A DNA stretch of 64,000 nt, taken from Bradyrhizobium sp. AZCC 1610 (GTDB lineage Bacteria > Pseudomonadota > Alphaproteobacteria > Rhizobiales > Xanthobacteraceae). The notes under the pieces are model-generated. The model had not been told where the DNA came from and ran no database searches. It was given only the letters and a program-made list of their open reading frames with translations. Made by a program: the position numbers and the translations under genes. This document shows positions 9,115 through 17,590 of this stretch, piece after piece. How positions within the stretch are numbered: position 1 is the first letter of the stretch; every line of letters begins with the position of its first letter. The DNA lies in assembly GCF_036924515.1 (NCBI RefSeq), contig NZ_JAZHRR010000001.1, positions 2,637,001-2,701,000 on the forward strand, in the 5' to 3' direction.

Positions 9115-9455
9115 GGGTCGGATTATGCTTCAGATTCTTGGCGTTGTTGGGATTCCGCGGGGAGGTCGCGATTCCCGAGTGGGGGGCGATAAAGCGCCAC
9201 TCGCGGGCCTGGCGAAAGTGTGAAGCTGCCTTATGCACGATTCACACATGTAAGGTGTGAATCATCCCGACGGGCAGACGTCTTCCCTTGACGGGGTTGC
9301 GGCCAGAACCGGGTGACGCGGGGAGCGCCTTCGCCAAAAATGCCAAGGCAAGGAAAGTCTTAGGTAAAATCTTAGGAGAGTCTGAACCTTACCGCGACTT
9401 GGACAGACACATCCGAACGCGGGGAGACGTTTTCGATCCGCGTCTTAAGCGTTGA
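9115..9455. other. Upstream region of dnaB with a 9-bp inverted repeat
   Basis: No gene seen. GATTCACAC (9239-9247) and GTGTGAATC (9255-9263) form a perfect inverted repeat with a 7-nt spacer, 125-150 bp upstream of dnaB. No T run follows on either strand, so an operator is more likely than a terminator. Confidence 0.5.
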
Positions 9456-9572
9456 TCAAACCAGGATCAGGTAGATGAACGCGAACAAGGCAGCGCCCAC
9501 GCCGGCTACGATCAAAGCGTAGTCGATCCTGATGTCGGAATCGAACGGGGCTGGGTAGGTCTGCCGGCTCAT
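9456..9572 (-). CDS. Possible 38-residue single-pass membrane peptide
   Basis: A short reading frame of 38 codons. Residues 1-17 are polar (start MSRQTYPAPFDSD) and residues 18-38 form one continuous hydrophobic helix ending FIYLILV, the composition of a genuine membrane micropeptide rather than a chance frame. No clear Shine-Dalgarno precedes the ATG. A perfect CRP-type palindrome lies 34-49 bp upstream. I know no named family. Confidence 0.45.
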   Translation of the reverse strand: MSRQTYPAPFDSDIRIDYALIVAGVGAALFAFIYLILV

Positions 9573-9605
9573 GGCGGAAATGTACGACGGGCCGCCGAGG
9601 GCTTT

Positions 9606-9621
9606 TGTGAAGTAGATCACA
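9606..9621. promoter_or_regulatory. Perfect CRP-type palindrome TGTGA-N6-TCACA
   Basis: The sequence TGTGAAGTAGATCACA matches the CRP-family consensus with no mismatch in either half. It sits between two divergent small genes: 34 bp before the ATG of the membrane micropeptide and about 100 bp before the 66-residue gene. A CRP/FNR-family regulator could control either side. Binding is inferred from sequence alone. Confidence 0.5.
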
Positions 9622-9722
9622 TCGGGTGTGATTTTCTTCGCCGCAGAATGGATTGGTTACGGAATCGGGAACGGGCCGGCGATTTTCGAGTTGCCTGTTG
9701 TAACGGACGAGAAGGACAGGCG

Positions 9723-9923
9723 ATGGGTCAGCAAATCCCGGGATGGCGATCGGCAAGCGGCCAGCGCTTGTGGCTGTCGATGCTGATCGACACGATGGAA
9801 GAGATTTCGCGCCCGGAACTGCGTGCCATACCCTGTGATGATCAGCTGCTCGCAGCGTTGCGAGCCCAACTCGCCCGTCCGGCGTTGACGCCCTATGCCT
9901 CGGCGTACAGCCTGCGGAACTGA
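9723..9923 (+). CDS. Small hypothetical protein, 66 residues
   Basis: The ATG at 9723 is preceded by GAAGGACAGGCG, a plausible ribosome site. The protein is soluble, with no signal peptide or membrane segment, and contains a short acidic helix (MLIDTMEEISRPELRAIP). I do not recognise a family. An upstream in-frame start at 9648 would add 25 residues without a ribosome site. It ends 22 bp from the 3' end of the convergent cyclopropane synthase gene. Confidence 0.55.
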   Translation: MGQQIPGWRSASGQRLWLSMLIDTMEEISRPELRAIPCDDQLLAALRAQLARPALTPYASAYSLRN

Positions 9924-9944
9924 GGCCACCGCGATCGGGGCGGA

Positions 9945-11195
9945 CTATTCGCCCGCCAACTGCAGCCGCGGCTGCCTCCCGGGTTCCATCCCGCGCAGCC
10001 TGGCTTCTTCCCGGGTAATGTAATCCCGCGTCATCGGCACGATCCCCTGGCGCTTGGTGAGCTGGATCTGGAAATTCATCAGGTTTTGCTTCCGGAACGA
10101 CATTTCCGACGCCGCCAGATAAAATTCCCACATGCGGGCAAAACGCTCGTCATAGAGGCGCACCGCCTCTTCGCGCCGCGCCAGGAAGCGGTCGCGCCAG
10201 GCCTTCAGCGTTTCCGCATAATGCAGCCGCAGGATTTCGATGTCGCAGACCAGAAGGCCCGCCTTCTCGATCGCGGGAACGACCTCGGAAAGGGCGGGGA
10301 TATAGCCGCCCGGGAAGATGTATTTCGTGATCCATGGGCTCGTCACGTCGGGCCCGGTAGAGCGGCCGATCGAGTGCAGCACCATGACGCCGTCGTCGCT
10401 GAGAAGTTCGGCGCAGCGCCGGAAATAGGTTTCATAGAAGTCGATGCCGACGTGTTCGAACATGCCGACCGAAACGATGCGGTCGAACGGGCCGGCAATA
10501 TCGCGGTAATCGCTCGGCAGGAATCTTGCCGACCCCGTCAGGTTCTTTTCGGCGGCGCGGGCATTCGAGGACAGCAATTGCTCCGACGACAGCGTGATGC
10601 CGGTGACATCGGCGCCGGTCATTTCGGCGAGATAGAGGCCAAGGCCGCCCCAGCCCGAGCCGATGTCGAGCACGCGGTTGCCGCGCCCGATCAGGAGCTT
10701 GGCGGCAAGGTGGCGTTTCTTGGCGAGCTGGGCATCGTCGAGGGTCGTGTCCGGCGTTTCGAAATAGGCGCAGCTATATTGCTTGTCGGCGTCGAGGAAG
10801 AGGGAATAGAGCCGCCCGTCGAGGTCATAGTGATGGGCGACGTTGTTTCTCGCCCGGCCGCGCCAATTGAATTGCCTGGCGTGCCGGCTGAAATAGCGCA
10901 GCCACCATTGCAGCTTGGCCCAGCGTGGGAGCATTTCGGGCTGGCCGAGCAGGATCTCCAGCGCGTCCGTGATCGAGCCATCCTCGACCACGAATGTGCC
11001 GTCCATGTAGGCTTCGCCGAGCGCCAGTTCGGGATTGAGCAGGATCCGGCGCTGGGTCCGTTCGGTCAGAAACCGCGCCGACACCGGGCGGCCGGTTCCG
11101 TCACCGCAGGTAAACCGGGTTCCGCTCGCAGTTTTAAATGTCATTGCGCCGCGGCGAATGAACTGACCCAAAAAATAACGCAACAACCGATCCAT
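9945..11195 (-). CDS. cfa: Cyclopropane-fatty-acyl-phospholipid synthase family
   Basis: A 416-residue SAM-dependent enzyme that adds a methylene bridge across the double bond of unsaturated acyl chains in membrane phospholipids. It has the N-terminal domain of Cfa proteins (residues 1-115) and a Rossmann domain with the SAM motif RVLDIGSGWGG (about 174-184). FEHVGIDFYETYFRR and the C-terminal RKQNLMNFQIQLTK are typical. Rhizobial genomes often have several paralogues, so the exact role (stress hardening of membranes or another methyl transfer) is not fixed. Confidence 0.9.
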   Translation of the reverse strand: MDRLLRYFLGQFIRRGAMTFKTASGTRFTCGDGTGRPVSARFLTERTQRRILLNPELALGEAYMDGTFVVEDGSITDALEILLGQPEMLPRWAKLQWWLRYFSRHARQFNWRGRARNNVAHHYDLDGRLYSLFLDADKQYSCAYFETPDTTLDDAQLAKKRHLAAKLLIGRGNRVLDIGSGWGGLGLYLAEMTGADVTGITLSSEQLLSSNARAAEKNLTGSARFLPSDYRDIAGPFDRIVSVGMFEHVGIDFYETYFRRCAELLSDDGVMVLHSIGRSTGPDVTSPWITKYIFPGGYIPALSEVVPAIEKAGLLVCDIEILRLHYAETLKAWRDRFLARREEAVRLYDERFARMWEFYLAASEMSFRKQNLMNFQIQLTKRQGIVPMTRDYITREEARLRGMEPGRQPRLQLAGE

Positions 11196-11455
11196 CGAAG
11201 CACCAATGGAGCGAACGCTCGTTACACCGACGCATCAGGGAACCGCTGGTTCCAAGGATGGATCAAAAAAATCATAAGGACGATGATGCCGTGGCGCTAC
11301 TGTGTTGGAGTCAAAGCGGATATTCCCGAATGTGGCGATCACGCAGATGCGCAATAAGCGTGCTTCCATTCGCGTCATAATCGGCTAAAAGGTGACCCCG
11401 CCGCCGGCCACGTCTTGCGATGCCGGTAGCGATTCCACGTCTGGAGAAGCAGGGA

Positions 11456-12490
11456 ATGTTGAGCCGAGCGCTCAGTTTAGCGACGGTGACGCTCCTGATC
11501 GGCTGCCTCACAGCAGGTGTGGCGCGGGCGGTGGAAAATCTCGACGCCGGCAAGAGCCCCTCCCAGATATTCTCGAACACCTGCAGCGCCTGCCACAAGA
11601 GTCCGCGTGGCCTGTTGAAGAACACGTCGGCTTCGTCGTTGCCGGGCTTTCTGCGCCAGCACTATACGACGGGCACCGACATGGCCTCGCAGCTCTCTTC
11701 CTTCCTGATATCCAGCGGGGCGGCCGACCCCCGGTATCAGGGCAAGGATCAGGCGAAGCAGAAGAAGGACGCCAAGCAGGACGGAAGGCCGGATCAGCCC
11801 GACCGGCTCGGTCGCCGGCAGCCACCGGCCGCACCTGCGCAGGAGGCTTCCCGGCCGGACGCCGACGGAGCACCACCGCAAGGCGAGGGCGCGCGGCCAG
11901 GCCGAGACGCGAAGCGGTTGGCACGTCCGCAAGCTGCGCCCGAGGCCGCCAAGCCTGCAGATGGACAGACCCCGGTGCAGGCCGCGACCGACAGCAAATC
12001 GGGCGTCAGACAGAAGCAGGGTAGACGGGGCAAGCCCGCCGCCGAAGAACCGCCGAAAGCTGAACAGGCGGCCCCTGGCGATGCCGCAAGCGAAGATGCG
12101 TCGCGGGATGCCGCCAAGGCTGAAACTGCCGCGACCGATCCTGCCAAGACCGACGCGATCAAGACCGACGAGATCAAGGGCGAGAGCGACAAGCCGGCCG
12201 GCGAGCCAGCGAAGCCCGTGGGCGAGTCGGAAAAGCCGGCAGGCGAGGACGGATCCGAGACCGCCAAAGTCGATGCTCCCAAGGAGAACGCCGGTAGCGG
12301 TAGCGAGCCGACGCCGCTCAGGCCAGATCCGGTGCCGCCGGTCACGCCGGCACCGCCTGCTTCCGCGGCGACCGCGCCCGAGCCGGCCGCAGATTCTTCC
12401 ACAGCGGCGCCTCCACCGGTAACGGCGACGGCGCCCGCATCGCCGCCGGTAACACCGGCTGGCCCGCCCGTGCCGCCCATCTCGCGCTAG
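11456..12490 (+). CDS. c-type cytochrome-like protein with a long disordered tail
   Basis: A 344-residue secreted protein. A signal peptide (cleavage after about residue 25, GVARA) is followed by a single heme-binding motif CSACH (Cys43, Cys46, His47). The compact heme region ends near residue 100. The remaining 240 residues are Pro/Ala/Lys/Glu-rich and almost certainly disordered, with repeated KPAGE/KPVGE-type units around residues 240-265. The start at 11456 follows GGAGAAGCAGGGA; an ATG at 11420 would put charged residues before the signal peptide. The partner is unknown. Confidence 0.75.
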   Translation: MLSRALSLATVTLLIGCLTAGVARAVENLDAGKSPSQIFSNTCSACHKSPRGLLKNTSASSLPGFLRQHYTTGTDMASQLSSFLISSGAADPRYQGKDQAKQKKDAKQDGRPDQPDRLGRRQPPAAPAQEASRPDADGAPPQGEGARPGRDAKRLARPQAAPEAAKPADGQTPVQAATDSKSGVRQKQGRRGKPAAEEPPKAEQAAPGDAASEDASRDAAKAETAATDPAKTDAIKTDEIKGESDKPAGEPAKPVGESEKPAGEDGSETAKVDAPKENAGSGSEPTPLRPDPVPPVTPAPPASAATAPEPAADSSTAAPPPVTATAPASPPVTPAGPPVPPISR

Positions 12491-12538
12491 GATTTTCAGA
12501 TTTCGGAATGCCGGTCGACGTGCTGTCGCTTGACCAAA

Positions 12539-12557
12539 TCTAGAGTGATGCTCTAGA
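12539..12557. promoter_or_regulatory. Likely TetR operator, 7-bp inverted repeat
   Basis: TCTAGAG-TGATG-CTCTAGA is a perfect 7-bp inverted repeat with a 5-bp spacer, 33 bp before the tetR-type gene. Size and place fit an autoregulatory operator of that regulator. Confidence 0.6.
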
Positions 12558-12589
12558 GTAAGAATCCATATGTCGAAAGACAGACACGA

Positions 12590-13195
12590 ATGACTACGGC
12601 ACGCGAGGATCTGCTGGCGGCGGGATTGGCGGTATTCGACCGCGACGGTTTCGAGGGCGCCACCGTGGCCGCCATCAGAACCCGCGCGCGGGCGTCGAAT
12701 GGCAGCTTCTTCCATTTCTTCGGATCAAAGAAGGAACTGGCCGGCACGCTGTTCCTGGAAATTCTCGCCCGTTATCACGCTGCCGTCGTGTCGGTGCTCG
12801 ATGAATCCTGCGGGGCGCGGCAAGGCGTGGCGCGGCTGATCCGCGCGCATCTCGAATGGGTCGTCAACTCCCGGCGCGAGGCGCGGTATTTGTTCGAGAT
12901 TTCCCGCAGCGAATGGACCGAGGAGATCCGCGGCGCGCAGCGCGCACAGAATTCGCGCCTTGCGGAAGCCGTCGAGCGATGGCGCGCGCCGCTGGTTGAG
13001 CGCGGCGAATTGCTGCCGATGACTTCGTCACTGTTCTTCAGCCAGATCATCGGACCGGCGCAGATTTTTTGCCGCGCATGGCTGTCGGGCCGCGACCGCG
13101 CCGATCCAAGAGAGCAGGCCGACATCCTGATTGCCTGTGCCATCCGCGCGGTGGTCGCGCCCGATGCGATCCACAAACCGGGAGAAAAAGTATGA
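12590..13195 (+). CDS. TetR/AcrR-family transcriptional regulator
   Basis: A 201-residue repressor. The N-terminal DNA-binding domain shows the TetR helix-turn-helix (TVAAIRTRARASNGSFFHFF, about residues 24-43) followed by GSKKEL. The C-terminal ligand domain is not close to a known subtype. A palindrome lies just upstream, and the gene overlaps the thioesterase by ATGA, so it probably represses its own operon and responds to an acyl-CoA or a related hydrophobic molecule (inference). Confidence 0.9.
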   Translation: MTTAREDLLAAGLAVFDRDGFEGATVAAIRTRARASNGSFFHFFGSKKELAGTLFLEILARYHAAVVSVLDESCGARQGVARLIRAHLEWVVNSRREARYLFEISRSEWTEEIRGAQRAQNSRLAEAVERWRAPLVERGELLPMTSSLFFSQIIGPAQIFCRAWLSGRDRADPREQADILIACAIRAVVAPDAIHKPGEKV

Positions 13196-13656
13196 GTGCG
13201 AATGCCGACCCCGACTTCGCGCCGATCGCGACCCGCATCCGCGACAATGTCGGCCGCCAGGGCTTCATGACCTATATCGGTGCGGAATTGTCAGAGCTGA
13301 CGCGCGGCACATGCACGCTTGCGGTCGACCGCCGGCCGGAACTGTTGCAGCAGCACGGCCTGTTCCACGGCGGCGTCACCGCCTTCCTGGTCGACAATGC
13401 CACCACGATTGCGGCCGCGACATCGCGGGGGCAATCGGCGCTGACGGCGGAATACAAATTGAACCTGTTGTCGCCGGCTGTAGGCGAGCGCCTGATCTGC
13501 CAGGCGCGCGTGATCAAGCCCGGACGTCAGGTCGCCGTGGTTGCGGCCGACGTGTTCTGCGTGACCGATGGTGTCGAGCAGCACACTGCGACCGCGTTGG
13601 CGTCGATTGCCATGCTCGACGAGAAAGCGGCAGCCAGAATCCCAAGCCCGGCCTAA
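13192..13656 (+). CDS. PaaI-family (hotdog) thioesterase
   Basis: A 154-residue hotdog-fold protein likely to hydrolyse acyl- or aryl-CoA thioesters. The family motif is seen as LLQQHGLFHGGVTAFLVDNA, where HGG caps the active-site helix and the Asp sits in place. The start overlaps the regulator's stop (ATGA at 13192-13195), which indicates translational coupling. The TetR-thioesterase pair suggests induction by a toxic or excess CoA ester. Its end lies 41 bp from the convergent rplI. Confidence 0.88.
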   Translation: MSANADPDFAPIATRIRDNVGRQGFMTYIGAELSELTRGTCTLAVDRRPELLQQHGLFHGGVTAFLVDNATTIAAATSRGQSALTAEYKLNLLSPAVGERLICQARVIKPGRQVAVVAADVFCVTDGVEQHTATALASIAMLDEKAAARIPSPA

Positions 13657-13697
13657 AGGGGCCGAGCTTGAAACTCATCACAGCGCGATAAGACGCG

Positions 13698-14297
13698 TTA
13701 CTTCTCGGTCGCAGCCGGCGCCGGCGCCTCTTCGTCGTGCTGGGCTTCCGGATCGAAGAACTCGCCGGCTGCGGCGAGCGCCTCGGCGGCAGCGTCCTGG
13801 TCTTCCTGACGGGTCGAGATGTCCTCGCCGCGGTTGATGCGCTCGGCTTCATCGGCGCTACGCGCCACGGTGACGCTGACGTTGACTTCGACTTCCGGAT
13901 GCACGGCAATTGCGACCTGGTGCTTGCCGATGGTTTTGATCGGTGCATCCAGCAGGACCTGGCTGCGGTTGATGGTGACGCCATCGGCCTCGAACGAGGC
14001 GATGATGTCGCGTATGCTCACCGATCCGAACAACTGGCCGGTTTCCGACGCCTGGCGCAGCAAGATCACGTTGCGCCCTTCGATCTTCTCCGCGACCTTG
14101 GTCGCCTCGCCCTTGGCCTTGAGGTTGTTGGCCTCGAGCTCGGCCTTCATGCCGTCGAACTTGGCGCGATTGTCGGCGGTGGCGCGCAGCGCCTTGCCGC
14201 GCTTGAGCAGAAAGTTGCGGGCAAACCCGTCCTTGACGCGGACGACTTCGCCCATCTGACCGAGCTTGACGACGCGTTCCAGCAGGATGACTTCCAT
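13698..14297 (-). CDS. rplI: 50S ribosomal protein L9
   Basis: Structural protein of the large subunit, 199 residues. The N-terminal L9 signature ([19 protein letters not shown], then [12 protein letters not shown]) and the long linker helix are clear. The acidic, Ala-rich C-terminal tail (about residues 170-199) makes it longer than the 148-residue E. coli protein, as in other Rhizobiales. An AAAAGGAGAATTAAA ribosome site precedes the ATG. It follows the DUF2232 gene. Confidence 0.97.
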   Translation of the reverse strand: MEVILLERVVKLGQMGEVVRVKDGFARNFLLKRGKALRATADNRAKFDGMKAELEANNLKAKGEATKVAEKIEGRNVILLRQASETGQLFGSVSIRDIIASFEADGVTINRSQVLLDAPIKTIGKHQVAIAVHPEVEVNVSVTVARSADEAERINRGEDISTRQEDQDAAAEALAAAGEFFDPEAQHDEEAPAPAATEK

Positions 14298-14350
14298 TTT
14301 AATTCTCCTTTTGAGTGTTCGATATGCGGTTGAAGTGAATGGTTGGAGTT

Positions 14351-15322
14351 TCAGGATGCAGGCAGAGGTGGAGGCTTGCCGCGCAGATAGCGTTGGCGAA
14401 GGCCGAATATGGCATCTGCCAGTCCGAGCGCGATCATTGCCAGCACAGGCCAGCCGAATGTGACAACGATCGCGTAGGTGCAGCAGAGCCAGAAGACGCG
14501 GCTCTTGAATGCCAGCGTCAGCGTGTGCAGCACGGCAAAGCCGGTGAGGCCATAGGCCATCATCAGCGCGGTGGTCGCGATCTGCGCGAACATTGCGACG
14601 AGCCCGCCGATAAAGCAGAGGGCCAGCGCGACACAGAGCGCCACCAGCGTCATCGGGGGCAATTCCGCGCTCTTCAGATCAGGCCAGGGCCGCTGCAGCC
14701 GGCCGGATGTCGCCGTGATCTTGGCGGCGAGCCAGAGGTTGAGAGTCAACGTCATCATGGCGACGATCGTTGCGGCCGCTGGTGCGACGATGGCAAGCGC
14801 TGCGACCCAGCGTTCGATATCGCCTGACGACGCCGCATCGCGCGCCCCCAGAATTCGCGACAGGCCGGCGCGCAGCGAGTTGGTGATGGTCTCTGCATCA
14901 GAGCCAAGCGTCAGCATGGCCGAAATCGTGGCCAATGCGGCAAAACCTGCGATCCAGAGCAGGACGCGGCCGACCGGATACCATTCGAGCTGCGGCGTAG
15001 CCGGCGTCGAGCCATTGCCGGAGGCTGCGCCAGGTAGCGGCCGTCCCAGCAGCGCGAGATGGCCGAGCCACCAGGCGGGCACAGCAACGGTGATGGCAAA
15101 GGCGATGCAGTAGGGCAGGCCGAAGATCGCGCCCAGGCCTGACGCCGCCACAATGCCGCCGATCGTCGCCGCGAGCGGTCCCCAACCCAGTGCCGCCACC
15201 ATCAGGGGCAACGGCGCCAGATAAAACAGCAGCAATGAGATCAGCGCGCCCGAGATGATCGAGGCGAACATCAGCGCCGACGCGCAGCCGGCTGCAAGAC
15301 CAATGAGGACAATCGCGATCAT
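14351..15322 (-). CDS. DUF2232 family polytopic membrane protein
   Basis: A 323-residue inner-membrane protein with about eight hydrophobic segments (near residues 2-33, 35-60, 75-90, 120-140, 170-195, 220-245, 247-270, 280-305). It belongs to the DUF2232/YybS-like group that is often located beside rpsR and rplI. Function is not established; the fold is like ECF-transporter substrate components, so a vitamin or small-molecule role is conceivable. Here the usual rpsR neighbour is displaced by a TRAP transporter block. Confidence 0.85.
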   Translation of the reverse strand: MIAIVLIGLAAGCASALMFASIISGALISLLLFYLAPLPLMVAALGWGPLAATIGGIVAASGLGAIFGLPYCIAFAITVAVPAWWLGHLALLGRPLPGAASGNGSTPATPQLEWYPVGRVLLWIAGFAALATISAMLTLGSDAETITNSLRAGLSRILGARDAASSGDIERWVAALAIVAPAAATIVAMMTLTLNLWLAAKITATSGRLQRPWPDLKSAELPPMTLVALCVALALCFIGGLVAMFAQIATTALMMAYGLTGFAVLHTLTLAFKSRVFWLCCTYAIVVTFGWPVLAMIALGLADAIFGLRQRYLRGKPPPLPAS

Positions 15323-15601
15323 CAGCTGTCCCGCTCCTTTCGAGCGGTTAGATAGAGGTCAGCAAATTATGCCGCCTTACCAACTAGTTAGAGATCTAGA
15401 GGGGGCGTCCGTGCCAGGATACCCCTCAAACGTTCACGGCCCCACCGGGGGGCCGTGACGACTTGCTGCGCCTTTTAGAGCAGTAGCCCCAACCGATCAA
15501 GAGTGTCAGCGGAAACGAATTCAGCAAGGTTCCCGGCGTTTAGCCGACGACCGGGCAGGGGTACAAAGGGGACCCCCATTCCTGCGAGACTTAGCCGCGT
15601 C
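15323..15601. other. Junction between the TRAP block and the ribosomal cluster, with a strong hairpin
   Basis: No secure gene. A 10-bp perfect stem (TCACGGCCCC 15434-15443, GGGGCCGTGA 15449-15458, loop ACCGG) is the main structure. On the minus strand it lies 17 nt after the stop of a 34-codon frame (15475-15579), but that frame has no good ribosome site. The hairpin may terminate transcription leaving the TRAP operon. Base composition here is less GC-rich than in the flanking genes. Confidence 0.4.
15434..15458. terminator. Strong GC hairpin, terminator candidate
   Basis: A 10-bp perfect stem with a 5-nt loop lies about 145 bp beyond the last gene of the TRAP operon. A short T run (CTTTT at 15472-15476) follows on the plus strand only, so intrinsic termination of the TRAP operon is uncertain. 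Confidence 0.35.
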
Positions 15602-15697
15602 TCAGGCAGCATATATGCGCAGAACACCGTAGAGCACGGTGCCAACGATGAGCGCACCTGCGATAAGCGTCAACGCTATGGATTGCGCGCGGGTCAC
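15602..15697 (-). CDS. 31-residue membrane peptide coupled to the TRAP permease
   Basis: A GTG start at 15697 overlaps the permease stop in the sequence GTGA, giving a 31-codon frame. After the first five residues (MTRAQ) nearly the whole peptide is one hydrophobic helix (IALTLIAGALIVGTVLYGVL) and ends RIYAA. The overlap and the composition argue for a translated membrane peptide, perhaps an accessory subunit of the transporter. No family is recognised, and it is too short for most gene callers. Confidence 0.55.
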   Translation of the reverse strand: MTRAQSIALTLIAGALIVGTVLYGVLRIYAA

Positions 15698-17580
15698 GTG
15701 CTGGCTTCCCGCGCGATGGTGGATTGCGGAGTCCACAACTTCTGCAGCAGCAGCACGAGGGCAAGCAGGCCGAGGCCGATGACATCGGTGACGGCATTGG
15801 GGTCGATGAGCAGCATGGCGGCGGCAAAGAACAGGATCCGCTCGAACCACGTTGTCCGGCGCAGGAAGTAGCATTCGAGGCTGGCCGCCAGTGCGACCAC
15901 GCCGATCCCGCCCGTCACCACCGCACGCAGGATCTCGGGCCAAGGCCCCTGGAACAGCAGCGCGGGGTTGTAGACGAAGAAGAACGGCACGATGAAGCCG
16001 GCGGCGGCGAACTTCATCGCCTGCACGCCCGAGCCCCACAGGCCGGCCCCGCCGATCGATGCGGCCGCATACACGGCGAGTGCCACCGGCGGCGTCACCG
16101 CCGACAGACATGAGAAGTAGAACGCGAACATGTGCGCTGCCATCGGCTCCACCCCGAGCTTCATGATCGCGGGCACCAGCAGCGCTGCCTGCATGATGTA
16201 GGCGGGCGTGGTCGGCATGCCCATGCCGAGAATGACGCCGGCGACCATGGTGATGAGCAGGGCAGGCAACAGCGAGCCATAGGTGAAGTCGATGAGAAAC
16301 GCGGTGAACCGCAGCGCCAGCCCGGTTTGCAGCACGATGCCGATCACGATGCCGGCGGACGCGCACGCCATCGCCACCGGCACGGTCTGCACCGCGCCGT
16401 CGCGCAGACCTTCGAGGCACGCGCGCCAGCCAAGCCCGGTCGAAGGCCGCAGCCAAGAGATGCCGACCAGCGCGATCGTGGCGATGATCGCGCCATAGGT
16501 CGGCGTGAAGCCGTACAGCAGCAGCGCCAGCAGCACGATGACCGGCAGGAACAGGTGGCCCTGGCGCAGCATGATGTGGCCGAGGATCGGCAGCTCCTCG
16601 CGCGGCAGGCCCTTGAGCCCCGAGCGCACGGCGTTGAAGTGGATCGCGGCGAACAGCGCTCCGTAATAGAAGAACGCGGGGATCGCCGCGGCGATCATCA
16701 CCTGCGTGTAGCTGACGCCCTGGAATTCGGCCATCACGAAGGCTGCCGCTCCCATGATCGGCGGCATGATCTGCCCGCCGGTGGACGCCACCGCCTCGAT
16801 CGCGGCTGCCGCCTCGGGCTTGAAGCCGGTCTTCTTCATCATCGGAATCGTCAGCCAGCCGTCGACCATGACGTTGGCGACCGCGGAGCCGGAGATGGTG
16901 CCGAACAGGCTCGAGGAAACCACCGCCACCTTGCCGGGGCCGCCGCGCGCGCCGCCGGCGATCGCGTTGGCGAAGTTCATGAAGAACTGGCCCGCGCCGG
17001 ACTTCTCCAGGAACGTGCCGAAGACGATGAACAGGATGACGTAGGTCGCGGCCACCGTCATTGGCACCCCGAAAATGCCCTCGGTGGTGAAATAGGTCTG
17101 ATCGACCGCGATCTCGAGCGTGAGGCCTTTATGATAAAGCCAGCCGTACAGCCAGGGGCCGGCGAACCCGTAGATCAGGAAGACAATCGCCACGATCGGC
17201 AGCGCCGCGCCGATCGTGCGCCGCGTCGCCTCCAGCACCAGCAGGGTGGCGGTGATGCCCACCACCATGTCCATTCGGGTCAGTGCGTCGGCGGTGGGAA
17301 ACCGGTTTACGATGTAGTCGTAATTCGCAAACATGTAGCCGATGCACGCCAGCGACAGACCCGCCAGCGCCAGATCTTCCCACGGCACGCGATCGGAGGT
17401 CGCGTCCTTGCGACGCGGCCACAACAGGAACGACAGCACCAGGCTGAAGGCGAGCGTGATATAGAGCAGGGCCTGCTGATCGGGCGCGTAGACTGTCAGC
17501 CGGGCGTAGACGTGGTAGACGGACATCGCGACCGCCACCACGCCGACCACCAACCCCGCATAGCCTGCGAGCTTGCGCAC
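15694..17580 (-). CDS. TRAP transporter permease, fused small and large membrane subunits (TAXI type)
   Basis: A 628-residue membrane protein. The N-terminal third carries the four-helix DctQ-like part and the rest is the DctM-like translocation subunit; such fusions accompany TAXI receptors. Visible signatures include GTISGSAVANVMVDG, VASTGGQIMPP (about residues 265-275) and the repeated motif GMGMPTTPAYI in the second half. It moves a carboxylate or amino-acid ligand into the cytoplasm using the sodium gradient. The binding protein gene is 10 bp upstream and a tiny peptide is coupled downstream. Confidence 0.93.
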   Translation of the reverse strand: MRKLAGYAGLVVGVVAVAMSVYHVYARLTVYAPDQQALLYITLAFSLVLSFLLWPRRKDATSDRVPWEDLALAGLSLACIGYMFANYDYIVNRFPTADALTRMDMVVGITATLLVLEATRRTIGAALPIVAIVFLIYGFAGPWLYGWLYHKGLTLEIAVDQTYFTTEGIFGVPMTVAATYVILFIVFGTFLEKSGAGQFFMNFANAIAGGARGGPGKVAVVSSSLFGTISGSAVANVMVDGWLTIPMMKKTGFKPEAAAAIEAVASTGGQIMPPIMGAAAFVMAEFQGVSYTQVMIAAAIPAFFYYGALFAAIHFNAVRSGLKGLPREELPILGHIMLRQGHLFLPVIVLLALLLYGFTPTYGAIIATIALVGISWLRPSTGLGWRACLEGLRDGAVQTVPVAMACASAGIVIGIVLQTGLALRFTAFLIDFTYGSLLPALLITMVAGVILGMGMPTTPAYIMQAALLVPAIMKLGVEPMAAHMFAFYFSCLSAVTPPVALAVYAAASIGGAGLWGSGVQAMKFAAAGFIVPFFFVYNPALLFQGPWPEILRAVVTGGIGVVALAASLECYFLRRTTWFERILFFAAAMLLIDPNAVTDVIGLGLLALVLLLQKLWTPQSTIAREAST

Positions 17581-17590
17581 GGGGCGCTCC

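Noticed and set aside
7432..9192. Long open frame of 586 codons antisense to dnaB
   Set aside because: It mirrors the dnaB reading frame, a common effect of GC-rich third positions; no protein family features or ribosome site.
11477..12715. 412-codon frame antisense to the cytochrome gene
   Set aside because: Arg/Gly-rich translation produced by the Pro/Ala-rich coding strand; the heme motif supports the plus strand.
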